The position numbers and the translations under genes were made by a program. The notes under the pieces are model-generated. The model was not told the DNA's origin. It was given only the letters and a program-made list of their open reading frames with translations, and did no database searches. Below, piece after piece: positions 11,611 through 20,700 of a DNA stretch of 25,549 bases (position 1 is the first letter of the stretch; each line of letters begins with the position of its first letter). Origin of the DNA: an uncultured Prevotellaceae bacterium (GTDB lineage Bacteria > Bacteroidota > Bacteroidia > Bacteroidales > Bacteroidaceae); the NCBI GenBank assembly GCA_946624335.1, contig CAMOSA010000013.1, positions 1 to 25,549 on the forward strand, in the 5' to 3' direction.

Positions 11611-13929
11611 CTATCGAATGAAGAGCAGTTCGCGATACTTAGGCAGTGGCCACTGAGTGTCGTCGACGATGAGTTCGAGCTTGTCGATCTGGCGCCGTAT
11701 GGTGTCGAGGTAGGGTGCTACGGTGTCGTGGTAGGCGATGGCTTTTGCGTGCTCGTCGGTAATCTTGTTTGCCACCTTTCGTGCTTCTACGAGTTCGTCG
11801 ACCTGCGTCTCGATGCTTGCCGTGCGCATGGCAATCTCTTCGATGAGCTTAAGGTTGCGTGCATTGAGCTCGCCGGCTTTCTCATCGGGGAAGATTGCCT
11901 GCATGCGCTCCACGTTGCGCAGCAGTTTGGTCTGGTAGTCGGTGGCCACGGGTATGATGTGGTTCATCGAGAGGTCGCCGAGCACGCGGGCTTCGATCTG
12001 TATCTTCTTGGTGTAGGTCTCCCATTTCACCTCGTTGCGTGCCTCGAGTTCCTTGCGTGTCATGATACCGAGGCTCTCGAACATACGCACGCTGTCGTCG
12101 TCGATGTAGCGCTCGAAGATGACGGGGCATGAGGTCTCGACATCGAGCCCGCGGCGGGCGGCTTCGGCTTTCCACTCGTCGCTGTAGCCGTTGCCGTCGA
12201 AACGGATGGGACGACAGGTGCGGATATCGTCGCGCAGGATGTCGAGGATGGCATGGAAGACGGGGTTGTGGGCAGAGGGTTTGCCGTTGGGGGCGGTGGC
12301 GAAGAGCGGTTCGCCCTTGATCTGTTCGAGGCGTGCGTCCACACGCTGTTTGAAGCTGACGAGTGCCTCTGCCACGGCGGCGTTGAGGACGATCATGGCG
12401 CTGGCGCAGTTGGCCTCGGAGCCCACGGCGCGGAACTCGAAGCGATTGCCGGTGAAGGCAAAGGGCGAGGTGCGGTTGCGGTCGGTGTTGTCGATGAGCA
12501 GCTCCGGAATCTCGGGGATGTCCATCTTCAGACCTTGCTTGCCGGCCATGGCGAGGAGGTCGTCGCGGTCGGCGGCTTCGATATGGTCGAGCAGCTCGCT
12601 GACCTGTGTGCCAAGGAAACTGCTGATGATGGCCGGCGGTGCCTCGTTGGCTCCGAGGCGGTGGGCGTTGGTGGCACTCATGATGCTGGCTTTGAGCAGT
12701 CCGTTGTGTCTGTAGACGCCCATGAGCGTCTCTACGATAAATACGGCGAAGCGGAGGTTCTGCTCAGGTGTCTTGCCGGGGGCGTGGAGCAGCACGCCGG
12801 TGTCGGTGGAGAGGCTCCAGTTGTTGTGCTTTCCGCTGCCGTTGATGCCGGCGAAAGGTTTCTCGTGGAGCAGCACGCGGAATCCGTGTTTGCGTGCCAC
12901 GCGCTTCATGACTGACATGAGCAGCATGTTGTGGTCCACGGCGAGGTTGGTGTCCTCGAAGATGGGGGCGAGTTCGAACTGGTTGGGGGCCACTTCGTTG
13001 TGGCGCGTCTTCACGGGGATGCCCAGCTCGAGGGCCGTGATCTCCAGTTCGCGCATGAAGGCTGCCACGCGCTCGGGGATGGAGCCGAAGTAGTGGTCGT
13101 CCATCTGCTGGTTCTTGGCCGAGTCGTGGCCCATGAGGGTGCGGCCGGTGAGCAGCAGGTCGGGGCGTGCGGCGTAGAGTCCTTCGTCAACGAGGAAGTA
13201 CTCCTGTTCCCAGCCGAGGTTGGAGGTCACCTTCTTCACAGCGGGGTCGAAATAGTGGCAGACCGCCGTGGCTGCCTCGTTGACGGCGCGCAGGGCCCGG
13301 AGCAGCGGCGCCTTGTAGTCGAGGGCCTCGCCACTGTAGGAGATGAACACGGTGGGGATGACCAGCGTATCGTCGATGATGAAGACGGGTGACGTGGGGT
13401 CCCAGGCCGAGTAGCCACGAGCCTCGAAGGTGGAACGTATGCCTCCGCTGGGGAACGAGCTGGCGTCGGGCTCCTGCTGCACGAGCAGCTTGCCGCTGAA
13501 CTCCTCGATCATGCCGCCCGTGAGCTTCGCTCGAGCCTGCTCACGCTCGGCAGAATCGGAGCAAGCTCCATTCTGCTCTCGCTCAATCGTAGCCGTGTGG
13601 TCGTGCTCGATAAACGAGTCGTGCTTCTCGGCCGTGCCGCCGGTGAGGGGCTGGAACCAGTGGGTGTAGTGCGTCACGCCGTTTTCCTTGGCCCACTGCA
13701 CCATGCCTGCGGCCACAGCGTCGGCTACGGAGCGGTCGAGGGTGGCACCGCCGTCGATGACGTCAATCATCTTCTGATAGATGTCCTTGGGCAGGTATTT
13801 GTACATCTTCTCGCGGTTGAAAACCTTCTTGCCGAAGTATTCACAAGGGCGCTCTGCGGGCGCTACAACGTCGAGAGGCTTCTTCTTGAAGGCCTCGCCG
13901 ACCATCTGAAATCTGAGATTGCTTGTCAT
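11611..13929 (-). CDS. glnA: Glutamine synthetase type III (GSIII)
   Basis: The enzyme makes glutamine from glutamate, ammonium and ATP. The 772-residue length and motifs are those of the large dodecameric GSIII: THYTHWFQPLTGGTAEKHDS at 86-105, EPDASSFPSGG at 153-163, NLGWEQEYFLV at 237-247 (metal-binding Glu), RHNEVAPNQFELAPIFE at 309-325 and GINGSGKHNNWSL near 361-373 (ATP and glutamate binding). Residues 111-137 are an extra segment absent from the family as I remember it, encoded by a palindromic element. The segment lies between the conserved HDSFIE and EEFSGK. It is the last gene of the minus-strand run gltB-gltD-dapF-dapL-glnA, 71 bp after dapL. The symbol glnN is also used for GSIII. 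Confidence 0.95.
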   Translation of the reverse strand: MTSNLRFQMVGEAFKKKPLDVVAPAERPCEYFGKKVFNREKMYKYLPKDIYQKMIDVIDGGATLDRSVADAVAAGMVQWAKENGVTHYTHWFQPLTGGTAEKHDSFIEHDHTATIEREQNGACSDSAEREQARAKLTGGMIEEFSGKLLVQQEPDASSFPSGGIRSTFEARGYSAWDPTSPVFIIDDTLVIPTVFISYSGEALDYKAPLLRALRAVNEAATAVCHYFDPAVKKVTSNLGWEQEYFLVDEGLYAARPDLLLTGRTLMGHDSAKNQQMDDHYFGSIPERVAAFMRELEITALELGIPVKTRHNEVAPNQFELAPIFEDTNLAVDHNMLLMSVMKRVARKHGFRVLLHEKPFAGINGSGKHNNWSLSTDTGVLLHAPGKTPEQNLRFAVFIVETLMGVYRHNGLLKASIMSATNAHRLGANEAPPAIISSFLGTQVSELLDHIEAADRDDLLAMAGKQGLKMDIPEIPELLIDNTDRNRTSPFAFTGNRFEFRAVGSEANCASAMIVLNAAVAEALVSFKQRVDARLEQIKGEPLFATAPNGKPSAHNPVFHAILDILRDDIRTCRPIRFDGNGYSDEWKAEAARRGLDVETSCPVIFERYIDDDSVRMFESLGIMTRKELEARNEVKWETYTKKIQIEARVLGDLSMNHIIPVATDYQTKLLRNVERMQAIFPDEKAGELNARNLKLIEEIAMRTASIETQVDELVEARKVANKITDEHAKAIAYHDTVAPYLDTIRRQIDKLELIVDDTQWPLPKYRELLFIR
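13521..13595. repeat. Palindromic element inserted in frame within glnA
   Basis: The core is GCAGAAT-C-GGAGC-AA-GCTCC-ATTCTGC (13550-13576), 12 pairs with a one-base bulge and a two-base loop. Around it are repeated GAGC/GCTC words (GAGCTTCGCTCGAGC on one side, CTCTCGCTC on the other). It encodes residues about 111-137 of GSIII (EREQNGACSDSAEREQARAK), keeps frame and contains no stop. Confidence 0.7.
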
Positions 13930-13951
13930 TGTCTTGTCTTGTGTTTATGGG

Positions 13952-14007
13952 GTTAATCTGTTAATGTGTTAATGTGTTAATGTGTTAATTTGTTAATGTG
14001 TTAATAG
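13952..14007. repeat. 8-bp tandem repeat GTTAATGT, seven units, covering the dapL stop
   Basis: Seven consecutive octamers match GTTAATGT or a near variant (GTTAATCT, GTTAATTT, GTTAATAG). The TTA at 14001-14003, which is the dapL stop codon on the minus strand, belongs to the last unit. Confidence 0.9.
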
Positions 14008-15230
14008 AATCTTGCAATTCGGTCGAGTGCTTCCTCGGTGCGCTCATGCGAGCCGAAGGCGGTGAGGCGGACATACCCCTCGCCTGAGGGGCCGAAGCCT
14101 ACGCCAGGTGTGCAAACGACATGAGCGTTGTAAAGCATCTGCTCGAAGAAGCGCCACGAGGTCATGCCGCCGGGTGTCTGCACCCAGAGGTAGGGCGCGT
14201 CGTTGCCTCCGTAGACGTGGAGGCCAATGGCCGTTAGCGCCTCCTTCATGTGTGCGGCGTTCTGCATATAGTAGTCGATGGTGCGCTGCACCTGCTGTCG
14301 TCCCTCGGGTGTGTAGATGGCTTCGGCAGCACGCTGACTGAGGTAGCTGGTACCATTGAACTTGGTGCACTGGCGGCGGTTCCAGAGCGGGTTCAGCGCT
14401 ATGCGCTCGCCGGTGAGCGTGGCCGCGGAGATTTCCTTGGGCACCACGGTATAGCCGCAGCGCACACCGGTGAAGCCTGCCGTCTTAGAATAGCTGTGGA
14501 ACTCCACCGCCACCTTGCGGGCACCCTTGATCTCATAGATGCTGTGAGGCACGTCGTCGTGACGGATGTAAGCCTCATAAGCAGCGTCGTAGAAGATGAG
14601 GGCGTCGTTCTTGATGGCATAGTTGACCCATAGCTTGAGTTGGTCACGCGTAAGTGCGGTGCCGGTGGGATTGTTGGGATAGCAGAGGTAGATGACGTCG
14701 ACGCGCTGGCTTGGCAGTTCGGGCACGAAGCCGTTCTCGGCGGTACAGGGCAGGTAGATGACATTGGACCATCGACCATCGTCGCCCTTCACTCCTGCGC
14801 GGCCGATCATCACGTTGGAGTCGATGTAGACAGGGTAGATGGGGTCGGTGACGGCGATGCTGTTGTCCCAGCGTATGAGCTCCTGGAAGTTGCCCGTGTC
14901 CGACTTGGCACCGTCGTTGACGAAGATCTCATCGCGGTCGAGATGTATGCCGCGGGCGAGGAAGTCGTTCTTCAGGATGGCGTCGCGCAGGAAGTCATAG
15001 CCTTGCTCTGGGCCGTAGCCACGGAAACTGGCGGCGGTGCCCATTTCGTCGGTGGCACGGTGCAGCGCTTCGATGACGGCGGGACAGAGCGGCTGGGTGA
15101 CGTCGCCTATGCCGAGCGAGATGATGTCGGTCTTAGGGTGCTGCGCCTTGAAGGCATTCACCTTCTTGGCGATATCGGCGAACAGGTAGTTGTTCGGCAG
15201 CTTGAGGAAATGATCGTTGACGAGAGCCAT
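14001..15230 (-). CDS. dapL: LL-diaminopimelate aminotransferase
   Basis: This PLP enzyme converts tetrahydrodipicolinate directly to LL-diaminopimelate with glutamate as amino donor, a one-step route to lysine and peptidoglycan precursors. The 409 residues begin MALVNDHFLKLPNNYLFADI, a family hallmark. Others are DIISLGIGDVTQPL at 35-48, SFRGYGPEQGYDFLRDAI at 68-85, YPNNPTGTALT at 184-194 and HSYSKTAGFTG with the Schiff-base Lys249. It adjoins dapF, which takes its product to the meso form. The glutamate donor ties it to the flanking GS-GOGAT genes. The C-terminus is normal although the stop lies in a tandem repeat. Confidence 0.95.
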   Translation of the reverse strand: MALVNDHFLKLPNNYLFADIAKKVNAFKAQHPKTDIISLGIGDVTQPLCPAVIEALHRATDEMGTAASFRGYGPEQGYDFLRDAILKNDFLARGIHLDRDEIFVNDGAKSDTGNFQELIRWDNSIAVTDPIYPVYIDSNVMIGRAGVKGDDGRWSNVIYLPCTAENGFVPELPSQRVDVIYLCYPNNPTGTALTRDQLKLWVNYAIKNDALIFYDAAYEAYIRHDDVPHSIYEIKGARKVAVEFHSYSKTAGFTGVRCGYTVVPKEISAATLTGERIALNPLWNRRQCTKFNGTSYLSQRAAEAIYTPEGRQQVQRTIDYYMQNAAHMKEALTAIGLHVYGGNDAPYLWVQTPGGMTSWRFFEQMLYNAHVVCTPGVGFGPSGEGYVRLTAFGSHERTEEALDRIARFY

Positions 15231-15236
15231 AATATA

Positions 15237-15306
15237 GAGTGACGAATGATGAGTGACGAGTGACGAGTGATGAATGACGAATGATGAGTGACGAGTTATG
15301 AATGAA
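15237..15306. repeat. 7-bp tandem repeat GARTGAY, ten units
   Basis: Ten heptads of the pattern GA(A/G)TGA(C/T), with slight decay at the last two, lie just upstream of the dapL start codon and between it and dapF. Confidence 0.9.
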
Positions 15307-15348
15307 GCCTGCGGCCCTAATTATGAATTATGAATGTTTAATTTTGAA

Positions 15349-16197
15349 TTAATCTAATACTATCTCTCCGTCGAAGACGAAGGCGGCGGGGCCGGTCATG
15401 AGGACGTGGTTGCGGGCAAAGGTGTGATCCTGGATGGTGCGGTCGGCGTGGAGCCATTCAATATCGAGCGTGCCACCGTCCATGATGATATGTGCGTGGC
15501 CTGGAGCACGACCGGTGTGGGCTGCTGCGACAGCCGTAGCACAGGCACCCGTTCCACAGGCCTGCGTGATGCCACTGCCGCGTTCCCAGACGCGCATGCG
15601 AATGCCGTCAGGACGCATTTCGGCAAATTCGATATTGCAGCGCTCCGGGAACTGCGGGTGGCGTTCGAGACGTGCGCCTTCGGCTGCCACGTCAACGGCC
15701 GTGATGTCGGCCACGAAGATGACATAGTGGGGATTGCCCATGCTGACGAAGGTTCCTTCGGGTAAGTCGCAGCCTTCACTTGGCAGGAACTGCGATGGCA
15801 CATCAAAGACGGGCTCTTCCATATCCACGGTGACGCTCACCACTTCGCGGGCTGACGTCCTGGCGGTGTTCAGCACCAGCATCTTGATGCCCGAGGCGGT
15901 GAGCAGCCGCACGAGCGTCTTGTCCGTCAGGCCACGTTCGTAGACGTATTTGCCGATGCAGCGGCTGGCGTTACCGCACATCAGGGCTTCGGAACCGTCG
16001 GCATTGAAGATGCGCATCGTGAAATCGGCCTCGGGGATGGGACTGCGGCCTATGAGCACCAACCCGTCGCTGCCGATGCCAGTGTGCGGGCTGCTCCATC
16101 GCTTGGCTGTATCTGCGGGGGCGGCAATAGGGTAGCGCGAGGCATCCACGTAGATATAATCGTTGCCGCAGCCGTGCATTTTGGTGAAAGGAACCAT
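15349..16197 (-). CDS. dapF: Diaminopimelate epimerase
   Basis: The enzyme converts LL- to meso-diaminopimelate for lysine and peptidoglycan synthesis, without cofactor, through two cysteines. Both are visible: Cys74 in MCGNASRC and Cys214 in ACGTGAC. The N-terminus FTKMHGCGNDYIYVD, HTGIGSDGLVLI and FNADGSEALMCGN are standard, and 282 residues is a normal length. The first cysteine motif has an Ala-Ser in place of the more usual Gly-Ala, a mild variation. It lies between gltD and dapL in the same direction, with repeat-filled gaps of 116 and 118 bp. Confidence 0.95.
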   Translation of the reverse strand: MVPFTKMHGCGNDYIYVDASRYPIAAPADTAKRWSSPHTGIGSDGLVLIGRSPIPEADFTMRIFNADGSEALMCGNASRCIGKYVYERGLTDKTLVRLLTASGIKMLVLNTARTSAREVVSVTVDMEEPVFDVPSQFLPSEGCDLPEGTFVSMGNPHYVIFVADITAVDVAAEGARLERHPQFPERCNIEFAEMRPDGIRMRVWERGSGITQACGTGACATAVAAAHTGRAPGHAHIIMDGGTLDIEWLHADRTIQDHTFARNHVLMTGPAAFVFDGEIVLD

Positions 16198-16201
16198 GGG
16201 A

Positions 16202-16332
16202 TTTACCTTTTACTATTTACTATTTACCATTTACTATTTACCATTGAACATTGATTATTGTCCATTGTCCATTATCCATTGTCCATTATCCATTGTCCAT
16301 TATCCATTGTCCATTATCCATTGTCCATTGTC
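16202..16332. repeat. 7-bp tandem repeats (TTTACTA then CCATTGT/CCATTAT) at the gltD 3' end
   Basis: The first part is TTTAC(T/C)A heptads (about 16202-16243). The second is a longer run of CCATTGT and CCATTAT heptads, often alternating (about 16258-16332). The second tract contains the gltD stop codon (TTA 16314-16316) and encodes its last residues. Confidence 0.9.
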
Positions 16333-17744
16333 AATTTACTCAAATAGTCATGCACCTTTAGTGCAGTCTCTCTTCCGCTGGCTATGGCGCGTACGACGAG
16401 GCTGGCTCCGTTGGCAGCATCGCCGCAGACGAAGACGTTTTCTGGGTACTGCGGATGCTCGGGCTTGAGGAAGCCCATGGCCAGCAGCACGAGCTCGGCC
16501 TTGATGACCTCGGGTTCGCCCTTGGCCACCATCAGCGGCCGGCCGCCTGCGGGGTTCGCCTGCCATTCGATTTCCTGCACCTTGACGCCGCTGACGTGTT
16601 TGCCGTCGGCTGAGAGGAACTCCAGCGTGTTGATGTTCCATCGGCGCGTGCAGCCTTCTTCGTGCGACGAGGTGGTTTTGAGTGTGCGGGGATAGGCCGG
16701 CCAAGGGTTCTGCGGGTCGTCGGGGCCTTCTACGGGGCGCGGCATGATCTCGATCTGCGTGACGCTGCGAGCGCCCTGGCGATGGGCCGTTCCTATGCAG
16801 TCGCTGCCCGTGTCGCCTCCGCCGATGACCAGCACGTCCTTGCCGCGCGCTGTGATGCGCTCTTCTTTTGAGAACTCCTGCCCTGCGAGCACACGGTTCT
16901 GCTGCGAAAGCAGTTCCAGAGCCAGGTGAATGCCGCCGAGCGAGCGGCCGGGGATGTCGAGGTCGCGGGCCGTTGGGGTGCCGGTGGCGACGATGATGGC
17001 GGAGAAGGAGAGATTGTGCTGCGATGGAATTGCAGCGGAAGAGACGGGACAATTATACTTGAACTCAATGCCCTCGGCCTCCAGCACATGGATTCGGCGA
17101 TCGATGATGGCCTTGTTGAGCTTGAAGTTGGGAATTCCGTAACGGAGCAGGCCGCCGGGGGCCTCGTCCTTCTCAAAGACGGTGACGGCGTAGCCCATCT
17201 GGTTTAGGGCGTCGGCTGCAGCCAGTCCGGCCGGTCCGCTGCCGATGACGGCCACGTGCGTGCCATTGCGCTGCGGTATGCGCGGCTGTATGAACCGCTC
17301 GCGGAAAGCACCCTCGGTGATGGCTGCCTCGTCCTCGCGGTTGGTGGTGGGCTCGTGGTTGAAGCGGTTGAGCACGCAAGCCTTCTCGCAGAGGGCAGGA
17401 CAGACGCGCCCCGTGAACTCGGGGAAAGGATTGGTGGCAGATAGTAGCTGGTAGGCCCGTTCCCACTCGCCACGGGCAAGCGCGTCGTTCCATTCAGGTG
17501 GTTTGTTGCCCAGCGGGCAGGCCCAGTGGCAGAAGGGTACGCCGCAATCCATGCAGCGCGACGCCTGCAGCTTGCGCTCACGTGTGTTCAGCGTCTGCTC
17601 CACCTCGCCGAAATCGTGGATGCGGTCGTGCACAGGGCGGTAGCCCGCCTCCTGGCGGTGCACATAGAGGAAGGCAGACCCTCCCTCCGCTCTTCCCTGT
17701 AGGGAGGGAGTGGTATGTATTTGAGATATTGAGTTCTTTTCCAT
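16314..17744 (-). CDS. gltD: Glutamate synthase small subunit (NADPH-GOGAT beta)
   Basis: GltD takes electrons from NAD(P)H through FAD and iron-sulfur clusters to GltB. Cysteines of the N-terminal cluster domain are at 64, 67, 72 and 76 (CMDCGVPFCHWAC) and at 115, 119 and 123 (VCPALCEKAC). The FAD site is GSGPAG at 168-173, and the NADPH site is VIGGGDTGSDC. Two oddities are visible. Residues 13-22 (PSLQGRAEGG) come from a palindromic element between the start and the conserved YVHRQEAGYRP. The last residues (TMDNG) and the stop come from a 7-bp tandem repeat. It follows gltB after 51 bp. 476 residues is slightly long for the family, as the insertion would explain. Confidence 0.95.
   Translation of the reverse strand: MEKNSISQIHTTPSLQGRAEGGSAFLYVHRQEAGYRPVHDRIHDFGEVEQTLNTRERKLQASRCMDCGVPFCHWACPLGNKPPEWNDALARGEWERAYQLLSATNPFPEFTGRVCPALCEKACVLNRFNHEPTTNREDEAAITEGAFRERFIQPRIPQRNGTHVAVIGSGPAGLAAADALNQMGYAVTVFEKDEAPGGLLRYGIPNFKLNKAIIDRRIHVLEAEGIEFKYNCPVSSAAIPSQHNLSFSAIIVATGTPTARDLDIPGRSLGGIHLALELLSQQNRVLAGQEFSKEERITARGKDVLVIGGGDTGSDCIGTAHRQGARSVTQIEIMPRPVEGPDDPQNPWPAYPRTLKTTSSHEEGCTRRWNINTLEFLSADGKHVSGVKVQEIEWQANPAGGRPLMVAKGEPEVIKAELVLLAMGFLKPEHPQYPENVFVCGDAANGASLVVRAIASGRETALKVHDYLSKLTMDNG
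17679..17708. repeat. Palindromic GGGAGGG element in frame within gltD
   Basis: CCCTCCCT (17679-17686) and AGGGAGGG (17701-17708) pair around a 14-base loop. It encodes PSLQGRAEGG, residues 13-22 of GltD. It resembles the two elements in gltB in composition and design. Confidence 0.75.
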
Positions 17745-17795
17745 CGCGTTTAGTTGCTCTTTACTGATTTTCTGTTTATCTGCAATATAATCCCG

Positions 17796-20700
17796 TCAGT
17801 ATTCTCCTTGCACGTCGGCAATCTTCTGTTTCAGCCGTAGCATCTTTTCCTCTTCGAGCACGCGCTTGTACTCAATGGGCGTCACTTGGATAAAATCTTT
17901 GACGTAGGCACTCCAGTCGTCGAGCATACGTCCGGCAAGGGCGGAGCCGGTGTGCAGGTAGTGTTGGCGAATGAACTCCAGCAGCTCCTTGCGGCTTGTG
18001 CTGTCCTCTATGAGCGAGAGTTCCACCATGTCCATATTGCAGAAGTAGTCGAAGGTGTGTGATGGGTCATAGACGTAGGCCAAGCCGCCGCTCATGCCCG
18101 CTGCGAAGTTGCGCCCCGTAGGTCCGAGCACGACGACGCGTCCGCCCGTCATATACTCACAGCAATGGTCGCCAGCGCCTTCGATGACGGCTGTGGCCCC
18201 ACTGTTGCGCACACCGAAGCGTTCGCCCACGCGACCGTTCACGTAGAGCTCGCCGCTCGTGGCGCCGTAGAGCCCTGTGTTGCCGGCTATCACGTTGTCC
18301 TCAGCGGCAAAGGTCGACTGCCGGGGAGGCAGAATGATTATGCGTCCGCCCGACAGTCCCTTGGCAAAATAGTCGTTTGTCTCACCTTCGAGCCGGAAAC
18401 TGATGCCGCGCACGAGGAAGGCACCGAACGACTGGCCGGCAGAGCCCTTGAAGCTGACACTGACGGAGCCTTCGGGAAGACCGGCCAAACCACACACTTC
18501 GGCTATCGAACCCGCGAGATGGGCGCCTACGGCACGGTCGGTATTGTGAATCGTGTAGGCGAGTACTGATGAGGCTTTGCGATCCTCCATGATGCGCTCG
18601 TCGAGGCTGTCGGACTGTTTGCCCAACGGCGCCTGAGGCTGACGGGCGTCACCTGTGAAGTGGAGGTCGCCCGTTTCTTGATGAAGCAGACGGCTGAAGT
18701 CGAGTGTGACGCCATCTGCGACGGTGCAGCACATCTCGCCGTCAGCATCCCCCCTGGCTCTGAGCTGGATAAGGTCGGTGCGCCCTATGATCTCGCTGAG
18801 CGAACGGAAGCCCATGGCTGCCAAGAGCTCGCGCACCTCGCGGGCGAGGAAAGTGAAATAGTTGACGAGGTATTCGTAGCTCCCCACGAAATGGCGGCGG
18901 AGCTCGGCATCCTGTGTGGCTACGCCCATCGGGCAGGTGTTCAGGTTGCACTTGCGCATCATCACGCAGCCCAGCACGATGAGCACCGCCGTGCCGAAAG
19001 CAAACTCGTCAGCCCCCAGCAGTGCCATGAGCACCACGTCGCGTGCCGTCTTCAGCTGGCCGTCGACTTGCAGACGAACACCGCCACGCAACCTGTTGCG
19101 CACCAGCGTCTGCTGCGATTCCGACAGACCTATCTCGGGCGAGATGCCCGCAAAGCGCATTGAGCTGGCTGGTGATGCACCCGTGCCGCCCTCGGCGCCG
19201 CTGATGACGATGAGGTCGGCCTTGGCCTTAGCCACACCGGCCGCTATCGTGCCCACGCCGCTCTCGGCCACCAGCTTCACGCTGACAGCTGCTCTGGGAT
19301 TCACGCTCTTGAGGTCGAAGATGAGCTGTGCCAGGTCCTCGATGGAGTAGACATCATGATGGGGTGGGGGAGAGATGAGCGATATGCCGGGTATGCTGTG
19401 GCGCGTGCGGGCAATGACCTCATTCACCTTGAAGCCCGGCAGCTGACCGCCTTCGCCAGGCTTGGCGCCCTGGGCCACCTTGATCTGTATCTCCTCGGCG
19501 TTAGCGAGATATTCCGTCGTGACGCCGAAGCGCCCGCTGGCCACTTGCTTCGTCTTGCTGTTGAGGCTGATGCCGTCGACGGTGGCGTGGAAGCGTGACG
19601 GATCCTCACCGCCCTCGCCGGTGTTTGAGCGTCCGCCGATCTTGTTCATCGCCAGGCAGATGGCCTCGTGTACCTCTTTGCTCAGGGCACCGAAACTCAT
19701 GGCGCCGGCCACGAAGTGCTTCATAATCTCCTCTTCCGGTTCGACCTCGTCAAGGGGTATGGCACCTGCCTTTCCATCAGTGGCCGTAACAGGAGCCAAT
19801 AGGTCGCGGAGGAAGATGGGCTGCTGCTTCTCGTCGACCAGCCGCGCCCACTCCTTGAACTTCTCGTACGACCCTGTGCGGCAGGCCAGCTGCAGGCGTG
19901 CTATCGTCTCGGGGTTCCAGGCATGCCGGATGCCATCGCGCCGCCAGTGGAACTGGCCGTTGTCCTTTAGCGCTTCATTCCCTTCCTTCCTGCGGATGGC
20001 ATCGCTGGCAATCTTCTCGAGTCCGGCACCGCCAATCGTGCTCACCTCCGTGCCGAAGTAGGTTCTCAGCACCTCTTCGCTCAGGCCTACAGCCTCGAAG
20101 ATCTTGGCGCCACGGTAGCTGCGGATGGTCGAGATGCCCATCTTGGCCATGATCTTGAACAGTCCTTTCTTCACAGCCTTGATGTAGTTGGCCTCGGCGG
20201 TGGCGTAGTCCTCCTGAATCTTGCCGCGCCTGACCAGGTCGTCGAGAATGGCGTAAACCATGTAGGGGCACAGGGCCGATGCTCCGTAGCCCAGCAGCAG
20301 GGCAGCGTGCATCGTCTCGCGGATCTCGCCAGACTCTACGATGAGCGCCGTCTGCACACGCTTTCCAGCGCGGATGAGATAGTGGTGGACGGCTGAGACC
20401 GCCAGGAGCGAGGGGATGTAAGCCCACCCCATCCCCTCCCTAGGGGAGGGACATTCCTTGTCCGTCAGAATAATGTAGTTATAGCCATCATCCACAGCCT
20501 GCTCTGCATCCTTGCAGAGTTTGTCCAATGCTATCCTAAGGTTTTCACCAGCCATAGACCAATCTGTCTCCCCTCCCTTGGGGAGGGGCTGGGGGTGGGC
20601 TAATGTCAACTTAATTGTCTTGAACCCCTTGTAGCCGATGTTACATAGCATGTCCAGCTGCGTGTTGCCCAGGATGGGGTGGGGCAGACGCACCATCTTG

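Noticed and set aside
11566..13956. Several frames of 100-220 codons opposite glnA
   Set aside because: They are shadows of the high-GC glnA gene, overlap one another and have no recognisable domains.
20451..20569. Invertible segment between the two inverted elements in gltB
   Set aside because: The 119 bp encode ordinary conserved gltB sequence, no invertase is nearby and inversion would break the enzyme. Independent insertions explain it better.
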